Part shown: in pieces, positions 49,974 through 62,888 of the stretch
How positions within the stretch are numbered: the first letter of the stretch is position 1
Layout of the letters: each line of letters begins with the position of its first letter
Origin: Ophthalmolycus amberensis
Lineage: Eukaryota > Chordata > Actinopteri > Perciformes > Zoarcidae
Reading direction: 5' to 3'
Length of the DNA stretch: 64,000 nt
NCBI GenBank assembly: GCA_024529925.1
Contig: JAFEUB010000718.1
Span: forward strand, 1-64,000
Notes under the pieces: generated by a model
What the model saw: the letters and a program-made list of their open reading frames with translations, nothing else
What the model was told of the DNA's origin: nothing
The model's database searches: none
Program-made: the position numbers and the translations under genes

Positions 49974-50747
49974 CACTGTAAAAAAAAAAACCTTGAGAAA
50001 ACTTTATCAAGGCAACTTGATGCAATCGATTTTCAAGTTCTCAACTTTTGACTACGGTAGTTGACTTAACTAAGATTTACAAGTTTGGACAAAAGTTCTG
50101 CCAACTTAGATTTTCTTGTTCACAGAATTGTGATATTTCTGTGAGGCTAACAATGAAATTATTGTTTCAGTGCCATGTATTTCTACCTTTGACAAACGGA
50201 TATTTGTGTTGAATAAATATACAATTCTTGTTTAAGTGAGACAAAAAATTTACGTTAAAAATCAATACAAATTGATGTTGCTATATAATTGTATTTCGAG
50301 TTCTGCCAACTTAGATTTTCTTGTTCACAGAATTGTGATATTTCTGTGAGGCTAACAATAAAATCATTGTTTCAATGCTATGTGTTTCTGCCTTCAACAA
50401 ACACAGATATACTAGTTGAATAAACATATAATTCTTGCTTCAGTGAGATACATTTTCCTAGATAACTCAATGAAAATGTAAGTTGCTGGAATTGTATTAA
50501 AGGAATTCTCAATAAATACTTTATTAAATATAATAAAAAGGCACACAGCTCAAAGTTAGCTAAAACCTTGTTTATTTCTCCTTGGTAAAAAGGTTTTGAA
50601 CACGAGTTAAAAGTACTCAATGAGGTCTGTCTGGCCTTCATTAAACAATGGATTGGCACTGGATTCAGCAAGGCAATTATGTAAACAGTCAATGCAATGA
50701 ATTTGAATATTTAAAACACTGGATGTGTCCCTCTATATAGACATGTA
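49974..50747. repeat. Unit 3 spacer: CACTGTAAAAA end and ~205 bp tandem dimer
   Basis: Same layout as in unit 1. It carries the GGAATTGTATTAAAGG...TACTTTATT variant shared with unit 1. Confidence 0.6.
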
Positions 50748-51036
<289 letters not shown>

Positions 51037-51235
51037 ACTTATACATGAGTACCAACAATGAACATGAACAGTTTAAATACTGGATGTGTCCCTATTGTGA
51101 ACTGACAACTGACATTTCTTCAAATTCTGTGAATCTGAGGCAAAGGTGACTTAAAAGGTTACACATGAGAACAAACAATGCACTCAAACAGGAACAAAAC
51201 AAAGCATTAGGTCCTGTCTGGCTTCCCCATCAGAT

Positions 51236-51547
51236 TTAGAGCAAAAGCTTTGTTTTCAGAGACCGTATGCGCTGCGAGCGTCGAGAGCCAAGCTCGAAAA
51301 AGATTGTTTGAATCCCTTCGAAGGTATACCTCATCTCCTTTGGATAGTCAATGTCCATGGCATACAGTAGGCCAAAGACGTATGCAAAGGCAGTAGAGAG
51401 GTCTGGTAGGTCTTGAAGCACGATGGTCCCTTCCAACACAACCGCTACATCTCGCACGTTTGGTAATATGGCAGCATCATCATCTTCAATGATGGTGAGG
51501 ATGGCAACAGACACACCTCTGAGCACTCTCTTCTCATGGTCAGTGTC
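51236..51547 (-). pseudogene. Unit 3 SAMD3-like C-terminal exon fragment
   Basis: Same exon as in unit 1, with the same acceptor and stop. Confidence 0.55.
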
Positions 51548-51910
51548 CTGAGGAAAAGCAACACATGCATGATTGAGTGCTAAGGAAAGATTAAAGACAA
51601 AATACATTTCTACTCATTGTAACTTTAACTTTTGTACCATTCGGCTTGTGGACGTTTTAAAAATAAATCTTAAAATTGTGACTCAACAGCACGGTTGCTA
51701 TCACCCACCAGTGGGACAGTATAGGAATTTATCGTGGATCACAATTAAAACACTCACAATAAGTTGATCGTGAATATCCTCATGAGTGATTTGAAAAAGC
51801 TGTCTAGCTTGCTATCATGGTGGAGGACTGAAAAATAGAAACAATTCAAATACAATTCAAGTGTCCACCATAGCGCTGGCGCATTGTCGAAGCAGTAAAT
51901 GCTGCTTGTA

Positions 51911-52363
51911 GATGAACGGTCAGTGAATCTCCAAAGTCAGTAGGATTCATCCTCTAGGGGTGATGAATGTCTGTACAAAATCTCATGGTAATCCATTGAA
52001 TTGTTGTTAAGACACTGCAATAGAAACCAAAAGTGTTGACCTGGTGGTGGTGCTTAATGAAAAGTCAGTATGGTTTATCCTCACAGGACCATGAATGGCC
52101 ACGCATGTTTAAAAAAACAACAAGATCTCCTCACTTTCTATCACCGTGGCAGCAAATATTTGAACCTCCAGCCACCATAAAACATCCTCTGATGATTAGT
52201 TAGAAAAGAAATGGATCTGGTCAAACTCAACACACTGGTCTGATGAGAAAAGAGGGTTTTCCTTAAAGGAAATTTCAAAGCTAATCTGAAACCAGAAAAT
52301 CAGTACATCTGCTGTCATGGCTGACATTATCAGCGCTGCAGTCACTGCAGGGTGAATGGTCAG
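51911..52363 (+). repeat. Unit 4 left inverted-repeat arm
   Basis: Same arm, GATGAACGGTCAGTG to GGTGAATGGTCAG. Confidence 0.85.
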
Positions 52364-54208
52364 AAACACTTTCGTAGAGAGAGATCCCCCATGACATTAA
52401 CAATGACTTTAACCAGCTGTGAACTTCAGGAATGAGGAAAGCAGAGCCATTCCTCTCTTGAAACTGAACTTAGCACTTGTTTTCAACCAGGAAGCTGCAA
52501 CGGGCAACAGGTGCAACGTTGCTCCCTGTATTGTGTTACTTCTTTTATGTTTTCCCTTCCTGCATTTGAATTGTTCGTGAGCAGCGCAATCTATAAATGT
52601 CACGCTCAAGTCTCCTCGTCATCCACCCCGTCCTCCCAAGGGGTCTAAAGGAATTCCACGTCACTAGGAACAGGATTGTTCTTGCGGAATTTGATTCATT
52701 GTTCCCACCGCGATGCCGCACACACCTCATCTGATCTCATAATTGACTGGAGGGTGATGGATACGAGCTCACAGGGATGTTGAAATGCAGTGTCAGCTAT
52801 TAGGGGTTCAGGGTTGATTGCAAGAGACTCCTGTAAAATGATATTATTAGATGAAATATGCACAATTGCAGGAAAGATGTACATTTTTTTAGATTCAAAG
52901 AATGTGGCATCAAGGCTGGAGTGTTCAGGTTTTTTTAACTCACCAGCCAGAGAAGAGAAGTTGAATTTATCAACCTAAAGTAGTTGTTGACTGCAATGAA
53001 AGGAAACAAAGTGTTTGATGATATGTCATTTAGAGTCATTGGCCAAATGACTTGAGCTCCTGACACCAAGAGAGTTGTTTATGTGTATCATCACTTCCTG
53101 ATAAAGGCGGTCCTGTCATACATTACCACAAGGTGGCAGCAGTGTGTTATAGACATGAACCTGACCAGAGGAAGAAGTTGTTTATTTCAGTAATACTGTT
53201 TTATCTTAAGTTGAATGTTTTTGTTTTACTTTTGTTAAAAGATAAGCCTGACATTATTCTATACTTTTCTTACTGTCAATAAATCCCATGAAAATACCAT
53301 TTTCCACCTCTCAATACTGTATAACTCGCCGACCCTGTCTGTAGCATTCAGTCCATTAGTTACTACCGAAGAGGTAAATCTAACAGGAGTAAATAGTGCA
53401 TTTATTTTCAGTATTTTTACTCATTGGGTGCTATAGTGAGTATTTATGGCAGCAGGATGGTAAATGTGGGATTAAGCCAAACTAAACTGCAGTGTGTGTG
53501 TGTTCATGTAAATGAAGCGACCCACTGCAACATTGTGGCTCACCACCAACCACTATGACTAATGTACGACCTGCTGTACCTCTTCGGCCATAGACGCTCA
53601 CTTTTTAAATCAATCGATTTTTTGTTGTATAATAAACTTAATTACCTGCTTTGTAAAATGAGTTCCTTCAAAGTAAGCCACTTCCAATCTGCAAAATGCA
53701 CAATCATGTGTTAGGGAGAATTTTCACATTGTTTTCCAAATTAGAAGTGGAACGCAAGCATTTACAATAACACATCCTTTTTAAATACTACATTTTAGAA
53801 ACATGACTAAGAGTCTACAGCTTTCTGTTAGCAATACGTACAGTGTAACAGAGCCACAAACATGGCTGTAGTCTTACTAGGCTAGCTGTTTCCCCATACT
53901 TCCATTCTGTATGCTAAGCTACCTAACCGCATGCTGGCTTTAGTTCATATTATTTATGAAATGTATCATTCTGCTTGTTTCTCAGAAAGAAGTGGATGAG
54001 TATTTCCCAAAAATGTTGAACTATTCCTTCAGCCATGAGACATGAGAAGAGTTTAACAAAACATCCAGCAGGTGGTGCTATACACTGAAATGGAAATTAA
54101 TTTATCTTTAGTAATTTATCTTTAGTAAAGGTCATTAGGTACCCTTTAAGAGTATTGAGACCCTAAACCAAGGTGATGGCTTGATCCTCATCCGTAAATA
54201 GTTGAGTC
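52364..54208. other. Unit 4 inner region without recognised gene
   Basis: Counterpart of 28984-30830. No gene is supported. Confidence 0.6.
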
Positions 54209-54849
54209 TCAAGGTTTGTTAGATATGTTAATGAAGAACGTGAAACTGGACGGTGAATTAGTAGGAAATATGTGTTGGTGTTGGCTTTGATGGTGTTGCC
54301 ATTCTCTCCCTAGGCTGGTCTTAAATGCGTTGACTGAGGAGGCACTAACTGTTGCTTGACTCAGGCTGTTCCATACTGGTGGTGTTCTTCTAGAGAAAAA
54401 AGGTTTCCGTGGACCAGGCTGGTGTTGTACTTGTAGCTTCTTGTATTGGTGCTGAGGGATTTTTTGAACATACTATTGCCACATACTTGACTTCTGTTCG
54501 ACTGTACGCTGTCGATTCCTGTCAGTATTTTAAAAGTTTGGACCATGTCGGCTCGTTTGCGGCGAAATTCCAGCGTTTGCAAGTTGAGACTGGCAAGTCT
54601 TTCTGGGTATGAGAGGTTGGACGAGTCTAGTTGTGCGTCTCTGAACTGGTTCCAGGGCATCTTTGTCCCGCTTGAGTTTGGGCGACCATACAACTGAGGC
54701 GTACTCCAAATTAAGGAGCTTTTATTGCCAAATTTAGTTGTTGAAGCGTGATATCTTATTGTGAAGGACAGAACTACGGTCCCGGTTGCCAAGCAACGGT
54801 TGCTGAGCAGCGGGAGTCCTTTGATTTCAGCTAGGCTCGTGGCTATCAT
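54209..54849 (-). pseudogene. Unit 4 LINE reverse-transcriptase C-terminal fragment
   Basis: Same fragment as in unit 2, with a 162-codon open stretch (54361-54849) and without the extra base of unit 3. Confidence 0.8.
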
Positions 54850-54852
54850 GTG

Positions 54853-54959
54853 TGACGTCAGATAAAAGGATCAAAGACATGAAAACCGTGACGTCACCGA
54901 TAGAATCCGTGACGTCACGGATGGAATCCTTGACGTCACGGATGGAATCCTTGACGTCA
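54853..54959 (+). promoter_or_regulatory. Unit 4 promoter: five CRE palindromes
   Basis: TGACGTCA at 54853, 54889, 54910, 54931 and 54952. The last four are 21 bp apart, and the ATG is at 55109. Confidence 0.75.
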
Positions 54960-55108
54960 TTTCAGCTATAGGCTCCTTGCTCCTGGCTGTCATGTGTAAA
55001 GTCAGTGTAAGTCAGTCAGCAAGTTCTCAGAGCTCAAGATCATCGTCCACAATAAATCAACTATTTATCAACAATTTATTCAAAGAATAAATCAACAGTA
55101 AATCAACA

Positions 55109-57076
55109 ATGATGAATACATTCTTAGGCAAGATGAAAAATGTGTTTGCAGGACGACAGAGGAGTCCAGCTTCACCCACATTTATACACACTTATACTAT
55201 TTATACTATTAACCCTGAGTATATAGTGTTCCCAGACACTCATCACATTGAGGTCTCAGACAGCCAGACATCTCCCGAGGAAATAATTGGGGAAAGGTTT
55301 AGTGACATCCCTGATCCTGTCTTTGGTGACATGTCAGACTCTGATTATGAGAGATTGCTATTTACCGATGTCCTGCGAGTTATTAAAGAACTGCAAGCGA
55401 AAGCCAAGGAAACGGACGCAAGAGGATGCAAACCTAAGAGCCTTAGTACAAAGGACTTCGCCAAAACATGTCTGTGTCGCTTACTGCGTCAACTGGACAC
55501 CGAATTTGAGCAGTACATCAGCGTAACTGATTTGCGTGGCCTGTTTGTAGAATTAGAAGACTACATCGACAAATGGTTGACATTGGCTGATGACATATTA
55601 CCGGTTGATTACGAGGATATGAAGGATTCCAGCAATACAATGACGATGGAGCTGAGTAACATCATCTTCACACACACGACAGGACGTTTGCAGCCATCGA
55701 TCTCACCAGAGGCGTATGGCGAATGCGATACGGAGTTTGACGGTAACTATAAGGAATACCATCCACATGTTTTGATGTACGTTGATATATGGACCAAAGC
55801 CTGGACATTCCTGAGATTCATGGAGTTGTGGCAGACGACTCAGGTCGACGATGTTGCTGAAAATATGACACAGGCTTTAGAGGACAAGTTTCGTGACATC
55901 CCTGATCCTGTCTTTGGTGACATGTTCTCTGATTATGAGAGCTTGCTATCTACACAGTCTTTAGAGGACAAGTTTCGTGACATCCCTGATCCTGTCTTTG
56001 GTGACATGTCAGACTGTGATTATGAGAGCTTGCTATCTACACAGTCTTTAGAGGACAAGTTTCGTGACATCCCTGATCCTGTCTTTGGTGACATGTCAGA
56101 CTGTGATTATGAGAGCTTGCTGTCTACACAGTCTTTAGAGGACAAGTTTCGTGACATCCCTGATCCTGTCTTTGGTGACATGTCAGACTGTGATTATGAG
56201 AGCTTGCTGTCTACACAGTCTTTAGAGGACAAGTCACCGGAACCAACAGCGTCACCGGACGCTGAAAATATGACACAGTCTTTAGAGGACAAGTCACCGG
56301 AACCAACAGCGTCACCGGACGCTGAAAATATGACACAGTCTTTAGAGGACAAGTCACCGGAACCAACAGCGTCACCGGACGCTGAAAATATGACACAGTC
56401 TTTAGAGGACAAGTCACCGGAACCAACAGCGTCACCGGTCGCTGAAAATATGACAACGGCTTTAGAGGACAAGTCACCGGAACCAACAGCGTCACCGGTC
56501 GCTGAAAATATGACACAGTCTTTAGAGGTCGAGTCACCGGAACCAACAGCGTCACCGGTCGCTGAAAATATGACAACGGCTTTAGAGGACAAGTCACCAG
56601 AACCAACAGCGTCACCGGTCGTCGACCAGCTGGAGAGCGGTCCTCAATGGGCGCAGGACAACACCGAAGCAAAGAAGAAAGCATTCATTGAGATTATCTT
56701 GGGGAAGCTGGTTTCACGGGCATTCAGGAAATGCAAAGTGAGCTGGCCATCCGATACCGAGGCCATCAACATCATTCAGCGTCTGTTGGAAAAGACGTGG
56801 GCCGAAGTCGAGGGCATGGACTTTGATGTCGAACCAAAAATCTTCAAGGACCTCGACAAGACCATCTTTAACAAACTCTGGAAGCAGTTGGGCCATAAAA
56901 CAACGGTGCTGCGCTATTTGAGACGTGAGGATGAGGCACTTGAAAACCTCATCGCCTCCTCCATCAAAAAACACTTGACGCCACCAACAAATAAGAGCAA
57001 AGGCAAGTTCTTCTCGTCCGTGCGCCGAGCCATCACCAACGTCTTCAGGCGAGGAGAGAAGGTCGTTGACATGTAG
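55109..57076 (+). CDS. Uncharacterised repeat-containing protein, copy 4 (655 aa)
   Basis: Same N-terminal 255 residues as copies 2 and 3. The middle has four DIPDP units (256-370, order FSDY then three SDCDY) and seven SPEPTASP units (371 to ~506). It differs from copy 2 by loss of the first 29-aa DIPDP unit and otherwise appears the same, including IFKDLDK and VLRYLRRED in the C-terminal region. The first and last helices are basic and amphipathic. The repeats carry many acidic/Ser clusters of casein-kinase-2 type. Function unknown. Confidence 0.8.
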   Translation: MMNTFLGKMKNVFAGRQRSPASPTFIHTYTIYTINPEYIVFPDTHHIEVSDSQTSPEEIIGERFSDIPDPVFGDMSDSDYERLLFTDVLRVIKELQAKAKETDARGCKPKSLSTKDFAKTCLCRLLRQLDTEFEQYISVTDLRGLFVELEDYIDKWLTLADDILPVDYEDMKDSSNTMTMELSNIIFTHTTGRLQPSISPEAYGECDTEFDGNYKEYHPHVLMYVDIWTKAWTFLRFMELWQTTQVDDVAENMTQALEDKFRDIPDPVFGDMFSDYESLLSTQSLEDKFRDIPDPVFGDMSDCDYESLLSTQSLEDKFRDIPDPVFGDMSDCDYESLLSTQSLEDKFRDIPDPVFGDMSDCDYESLLSTQSLEDKSPEPTASPDAENMTQSLEDKSPEPTASPDAENMTQSLEDKSPEPTASPDAENMTQSLEDKSPEPTASPVAENMTTALEDKSPEPTASPVAENMTQSLEVESPEPTASPVAENMTTALEDKSPEPTASPVVDQLESGPQWAQDNTEAKKKAFIEIILGKLVSRAFRKCKVSWPSDTEAINIIQRLLEKTWAEVEGMDFDVEPKIFKDLDKTIFNKLWKQLGHKTTVLRYLRREDEALENLIASSIKKHLTPPTNKSKGKFFSSVRRAITNVFRRGEKVVDM

Positions 57077-57089
57077 GTGACAACAATAT

Positions 57090-57115
57090 ATCTCTCTCTC
57101 TCTCTCTATCTCTCT
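57090..57115 (+). repeat. CT microsatellite after gene copy 4
   Basis: CT tract with CTAT interruption between stop and right arm. Confidence 0.9.
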
Positions 57116-57811
57116 AGCTTTGAAATTTCCTTTAAGGAAAACCCTCTTTTCTCATCAGACCAGTGTGTTGAGTTTGACCAGATCCATTTCTTTTCTAACT
57201 AATCATCAGAGGATGTTTTATGGTGGCTGGAGGTTCAAATATTTGCTGCCACGGTGATAGAAAGTGAGGAGATCTTGCTGTTTTTTTAAACATGCGTGGC
57301 CATGTTTAATCCAGTAGTTAGTCCTGTGAGGATAAACCATACTGACCATTCACCCTGCAGTGACTGCAGCGCTGATAATGTCAGCCATGACAGCAGATGT
57401 ACTGATTTGCTGGTTTCAGATTAGCTTTGAAATTTCCTTTAAGGAAAACCCGCTTTTCTCATCAGACCAGTGTGTTGAGTTTAACCAGATCCATTTATTT
57501 TCTAACTAATCATCAGAGGATGTTTTATGGTGGCTGGAGGTTCAAATATTTGCTGCCACGGTGATAGAAAGTGAGGAGATCTCGCTGTTTTTTTAAACAT
57601 GCGTGGCCATGTTTAATCCAGTAGTTAGTCCTGTGAGGATAAACCATACTGACTTTTCATTAAGCACCACCACCAGTCCAACACTTTTGGTTTCTATTGC
57701 AGTTTCTTAACAATTCAATGGATTACCATGAGATTTTGTACAGACATTCATCGCCCCTAGAGGATGAATCCTACTGACTTTGGAGATTCATTGACCGTTC
57801 ATCTCGTGCCA
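57116..57811 (-). repeat. Unit 4 right inverted-repeat arm, two ~307 bp blocks
   Basis: Blocks start at 57116 and 57423. The outer end has small changes (CATTGACCGTTCATCTCGTGCC). Confidence 0.85.
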
Positions 57812-58580
57812 CACTCTAAAAAAAAAAAACCTTGAGAAAACTTTATCAAGGCAACTTGATGCAATCGATTTTCAAGTTCTCAACTTTTGACTACGGTAGT
57901 TGACTTAACTAAGATTTACAAGTTTGGACAAAAGTTCTGCCAACTTAGATTTTCTTGTTCACAGAATTGTGATATTTCTGTGAGGCTAACAATGAAATTA
58001 TTGTTTCAGTGCCATGTATTTCTACCTTTGACAAACGGATATTTGTGTTGAATAAATATACAATTCTTGTTTAAGTGAGACAAAAAATTTACGTTAAAAA
58101 TCAATACAAATTGATGTTGCTATATAATTGTATTTCGAGTTCTGCCAACTTAGATTTTCTTGTTCACAGAATTGTGATATTTCTGTGAGGCTAACAATAA
58201 AATCATTGTTTCAATGCTATGTGTTTCTGCCTTCAACAAACACAGATATACTAGTTGAATAAACATATAATTCTTGCTTCAGTGAGATACATTTTCCTAG
58301 ATAACTCAATGAAAATGTAAGTTGCTGTAATTGTATTCAAGGAATTCTCAATAAATACTTCATTAAATATAATAAAAAGGCACACAGCTCAAAGTTAGCT
58401 AAAACCTTGTTTATTTCTCCTTGGTAAAAAGGTTTTGAACACGAGTTAAAAGTACTCAATGAGGTCTGTCTGGCCTTCATTAAACAATGGATTGGCACTG
58501 GATTCAGCAAGGCAATTATGTAAACAGTCAATGCAATGAATTTGAATATTTAAAACACTGGATGTGTCCCTCTATATAGA
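57812..58580. repeat. Unit 4 spacer: CACTCTAAAAA end and ~205 bp tandem dimer
   Basis: Same layout as unit 2, including the CAAGG...CTTCATT variant. The first motif is CACTCT here, not CACTGT. Confidence 0.6.
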
Positions 58581-59160
<580 letters not shown>

Positions 59161-59359
59161 ACTTATACATGAGTACCAACAATGAACATGAACAGTTTAA
59201 ATACTGGATGTGTCCCTATTGTGAACTGACAACTGACATTTCTTCAAATTCTGTGAATCTGAGGCAAAGGTGACTTAAAAGGTTACACATGAGAACAAAC
59301 AATGCACTCAAACAGGAACAAAACAAAGCATTAGGTCCTGTCTGGCTTCCCCATCAGAT

Positions 59360-59671
59360 TTAGAGCAAAAGCTTTGTTTTCAGAGACCGTATGCGCTGCG
59401 AGCGTCGAGAGCCAAGCTCGAAAAAGATTGTTTGAATCCCTTCGAAGGTATACCTCATCTCCTTTGGATAGTCAATGTCCATGGCATACAGTAGGCCAAA
59501 GACGTATGCAAAGGCAGTAGAGAGGTCTGGTAGGTCTTGAAGCACGATGGTCCCTTCCAACACAACCGCTACATCTCGCACGTTTGGTAATATGGCAGCA
59601 TCATCATCTTCAATGATGGTGAGGATGGCAACAGACACACCTCTGAGCACTCTCTTCTCATGGTCAGTGTC
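59360..59671 (-). pseudogene. Unit 4 SAMD3-like C-terminal exon fragment
   Basis: Same exon as in the other units. It lies about 330 bp from the LTR retrotransposon insertion, which separates it from the sequence that follows it in the other spacers. Confidence 0.55.
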
Positions 59672-59998
59672 CTGAGGAAAAGCAACACATGCATGATTGA
59701 GTGCTAAGGAAAGATTAAAGACAAAATACATTTCTACTCATTGTAACTTTAACTTTTGTACCATTCGGCTTGTGGACGTTTTAAAAATAAATCTTAAAAT
59801 TGTGACTCAACAGCACGGTTGCTATCACCCACCAGTGGGACAGTATAGGAATTTATCGTGGATCACAATTAAAACACTCACAATAAGTTGATCGTGAATA
59901 TCCTCATGAGTGATTTGAAAAAGCTGTCTAGCTTGCTATCATGGTGGAGGACTGAAAAATAGAAACAATTCAAATACAATTCAAGTGTCCACCATAGC

Positions 59999-60685
59999 TG
60001 TCACGGGAGTTCACGGGTAGGACCCAAAACGCAAGACCACAGGAGACAGAAGTTAATGGAAACAGGTTTTATTAGCCTGACTAATACAGGAAGGTGTGGA
60101 GCCCGTGGTCCGACACCCGAGTGGCAGATCGATGGTGTGAGGCCCGTGGCTCGACACCGGAGGGCTGGTAGCCTGACGGCGTGAAGTCCCGTGGCTCGAT
60201 ATCAGAGAGTAGGCAGATCGACGATGTGAGTCCCGTGGCTCGACACCGGAGGGCTGGCAGTTTGACGGCGTGAGTAGTCCGTGTCACACAAGGAGGGCAG
60301 AGCGGCGGAGTGTAATCCGTAAACACAAGGAGGGCAGAGCGGCGGAGTGTAATCCGTAAACACAAGGAGGGCAGAGGATGCCACGGGGTTGACACGGGTG
60401 AAAGACGGTACGACCTGACAACCCCAGACTGCAGGCCCAGAGCTTATATAGAGACAGGAGACTCATTAGTGGGACCTGAGTCTGGTGTGTCAGGCTGCAG
60501 GAGGTGATCGGCTGGAGTGTCCTCAGCTGTGCATAATCAAGGGTGTGGCCATGGGAGGTGTCTGGAGGCAGAGGACAACACAGAGCACATGGCACACAAT
60601 AACAAACGGGGGGAATGACAGGCCACATGAGGAGGAGATCAGGGGAAACACACAACGGGTCCGACATGGACCCTGGATCCTGACA
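59999..60685 (-). repeat. 3' LTR (left copy)
   Basis: Contains a polyadenylation signal AATAAA on the minus strand (60068-60073). It also has four imperfect ~42-45 bp repeats with GTGGCTCGACACCGGAGGGC (about 60088-60265), and a 37 bp tandem repeat starting CACAAGGAGGGCAG at 60287, 60324 and 60361. The TATA box equivalent is at 60444-60450. Confidence 0.93.
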
Positions 60686-60688
60686 GTA

Positions 60689-60698
60689 CCCCCCCCTT
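60689..60698 (-). other. Polypurine tract
   Basis: The minus strand reads AAGGGGGGGG three bases before the 3' LTR, the expected position for the plus-strand DNA primer. Confidence 0.75.
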
Positions 60699-61155
60699 AA
60701 GGCACGGATTCCAGACGTACAACAAGACACAAAGAAGGGCGGGTGGAGGGGGTCCGGAGGAGGGATGTCCCCACAGCTACAAGGCCGACTAGGGTGGGCG
60801 GCGGGGGTCCGGAGGAGGGGTGACAGGATCTGACCGGCCACGGGGGCCGCAGAAGAGCGTCGGCCACAGGTGCTCCGGCAGACGGCCGGGAGGGCAGAAG
60901 GGCTCTGGACACGGGTGCTCCGGCGGACGGCCGGGCGGGCAGAAGCCTCCGGGCACGGGTGCTCTGGCGGACGGCCGGGCGGGCAGAAGGGCTCCGGGCA
61001 CGGGTACTCCGGCGGACGGCCGGGCGGGCTCTGGAGAACAGGATGCTGGTGCAGCAGCGGCAGGTACTGGAGGTTGCTGCAGCTCGGAGACAGCAGCGGG
61101 CACTGGAGGTCGCTGCTGCTCCGCGACGGCAGCGGGCACTGGAGATCGCTGCCGC
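60699..61155 (-). other. Element interior downstream of gag stop
   Basis: GC-rich Pro/Arg-coding repeats continue in another frame (RPPEHPCPE-type units of ~45 bp) up to the polypurine tract. No pol-like motif is seen. The frame after the gag stop looks like a continuation of the same repeat expansion, not an independent gene. Confidence 0.6.
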
Positions 61156-62874
61156 TCAGAGACGGCAACTGGAGGTCGTTGCGCCTCTGGGATGGCGGCC
61201 GGGTCTGGGAGAGGCGGCGGCGGCCGGGTCCGGAGATAGCTGCGGCGCTGAGGCGGCGGCGACCGGGTCCGGGGATAGCTGCGGCGCTGAGGCGGCAGGA
61301 ACTGGAGCTGGCGCAGAGGCGGCAGGAACTGGAGCTGGCGCAGAGGCGGCAGGAACTGGAGCTGGCGGCGGCGCTGAGGCGGCAGGAACTGGAGCTGGCG
61401 GCGGCGCTGAGGCGGCAGGAACTGGAGCTAGCGGCGGCGCTGAGGCGGCAGGAACTGGAGGTCGTCGCTGCGGCGCTGAGGCGGCAGGAACTGGAGGTCG
61501 CCGCTGCGGCGCTGAGGCGGCAGGAACTGGAGCTGGCCCAGAGGCGGCAGGAACTGGAGGTCGCCGCTGCGGCGCTGAGGCGGCAGGAACTGGAGCTGGC
61601 GCAGAGGCGGCAGGAACTGGAGGTCGCCGCTGCTCTGGGATGGCAGCGGTGGGAACTGGAGGTCGCTGCTGCTCTGGGACGGCAGCGGCGGGAACTGGAG
61701 GTCGCTGCTGCTCTGGGACGGCAGCGGCCGGGGCTGGAGGTCGCTGCTGCTCTGGGATGGCAGCGGTGGGAACTGGAGGTCGCTGCTGCTCTGGGACGGC
61801 AGCGGCGGGAACTGGAGGTCGCTGCTGCTCTGGGACGGCAGCGGCCGGGGCTGGAGGTCGCTGCTGCTCTGGGACGGCAGCGGCGGGAACTGGAGGTCGC
61901 TGCTGCTCTGGGACGGCAGCGATGGGAACTGGAGGTCGCTGCTGCTCTGGGACGGCAGCGGCGGGAACTGGAGGTCGCTGCTGCTCTGGGACGGCAGCGG
62001 CGGGAACTGGAGGTCGCTGCTGCTCTGGGACGGCAGCGGCCGGGGCTGGAGGTCGCTGCTGCTCTGGGATGGCAGCGGTGGGAACTGGAGGTCGCTGCTG
62101 CTCTGGGACGGCAGCGGCGGGAACTGGAGGTCGCTGCTGCTCTGGGACGGCAGCGGCCGGGGCTGGAGGTCGCTGCTGCTCTGGGACGGCAGCGGCGGGA
62201 ACTGGAAATCGCCGCTGCGCCGGGACGGCAGCGGCCGGGACTGGGGAAGGCTGTGGCGCAGAAGCGGTAGGAACTGCTGCTAGCTGCGGCGCAGAGACGG
62301 CAGGAACAGTAGCTGGCTGGAATGCCGTCCGACTACAGTGGGCCGGAGTCGGCCGGACCACTGAGTGTTCCGCAACGCTTGCTTGGCCCCCTCTCCGGCT
62401 GAGAAGGTGCTTAGCCATATAATCAGAGTCCCCCAGAGGGTCAAAAACTCTCATCAGCCCCGCCACAAAGTCCACATAACAAACAGTATTAGTCCGCTCA
62501 AAACCTAATGTTCTCGCGGCCCAGTCCAAAGCCCTTCCCCGCAGTAATCCAACCACGTAGGACACCTTGGACCCGTCCGAGGCAAAAGTCTGAGGGTGAC
62601 GGTCAAATACCCGTTGGCATAGCAACAGGAAGCCCTGGCACTTCCCCAGTGTTCCGTCATACGAATCCGGAGCCGGCACGGGGGATTCCCAGGCCGCCGA
62701 GGCGAGGACAGGCGGAAATAGTGCGGGTGCTGGAACTGGTGGAGACTTGACTGTCCGGGCTAGTTCCTGCCCGAGCCAGCCAAGCCGAGAAACCTCAGCA
62801 GCGAAACCTCTCATCTCCTCCAGCAGCCTGTTAGTTCTGTCCAGCGCAGCTGCTCCTGTGGTTGCTGGGTCCAT
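61156..62874 (-). CDS. gag: Retrotransposon Gag with Pro/Ala repeat tail (572 aa)
   Basis: Starts MDPATTGAAALDR, 16 bases after the 5' LTR; an MDPA start is frequent in teleost sushi-type Gags. A short coiled-coil-like stretch (10-40) is followed by a Gag/capsid-type region at about 70-155 with SYDGTLGKCQGFLLLC, KVSYVVGLLRGRALDWA and FVAGLMRVFD. These are landmarks of the Ty3/gypsy Gag family from which vertebrate PEG10/RTL genes derive. From about 195 onward the protein consists of about fifteen 13-aa units (PAAAVPEQQRPPV) and then shorter VPAASAP units. No CCHC zinc knuckle is present. It probably still could assemble, but it cannot supply enzymes. The large plus-strand ORFs over the repeats are shadows. 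Confidence 0.85.
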   Translation of the reverse strand: MDPATTGAAALDRTNRLLEEMRGFAAEVSRLGWLGQELARTVKSPPVPAPALFPPVLASAAWESPVPAPDSYDGTLGKCQGFLLLCQRVFDRHPQTFASDGSKVSYVVGLLRGRALDWAARTLGFERTNTVCYVDFVAGLMRVFDPLGDSDYMAKHLLSRRGGQASVAEHSVVRPTPAHCSRTAFQPATVPAVSAPQLAAVPTASAPQPSPVPAAAVPAQRRFPVPAAAVPEQQRPPAPAAAVPEQQRPPVPAAAVPEQQRPPVPTAAIPEQQRPPAPAAAVPEQQRPPVPAAAVPEQQRPPVPAAAVPEQQRPPVPIAAVPEQQRPPVPAAAVPEQQRPPAPAAAVPEQQRPPVPAAAVPEQQRPPVPTAAIPEQQRPPAPAAAVPEQQRPPVPAAAVPEQQRPPVPTAAIPEQRRPPVPAASAPAPVPAASAPQRRPPVPAASGPAPVPAASAPQRRPPVPAASAPQRRPPVPAASAPPLAPVPAASAPPPAPVPAASAPPPAPVPAASAPAPVPAASAPAPVPAASAPQLSPDPVAAASAPQLSPDPAAAASPRPGRHPRGATTSSCRL

Positions 62875-62878
62875 TATG

Positions 62879-62888
62879 GTCAGGTCGT
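62879..62888 (-). other. Primer-binding site matching the element's own 5' end (self-priming)
   Basis: Two bases inside the 5' LTR the minus strand reads ACGACCTGAC. This is the exact complement of GTCAGGTCGT, found in the LTR at 63302-63311 (and 60410-60419), where the transcript is predicted to begin. No tRNA-type TGG primer site follows the LTR. In Tf1 and sushi-type elements the RNA 5' end folds back to prime at such a site (established knowledge). Confidence 0.75.

Noticed and set aside
60870..62422. Plus-strand ORFs of 466 and 487 codons across the element interior
   Set aside because: They are antisense shadows of the GC-rich gag repeats. Their composition (RRQELEL, GTGGRCCSG repeats) only mirrors the 39 bp unit.
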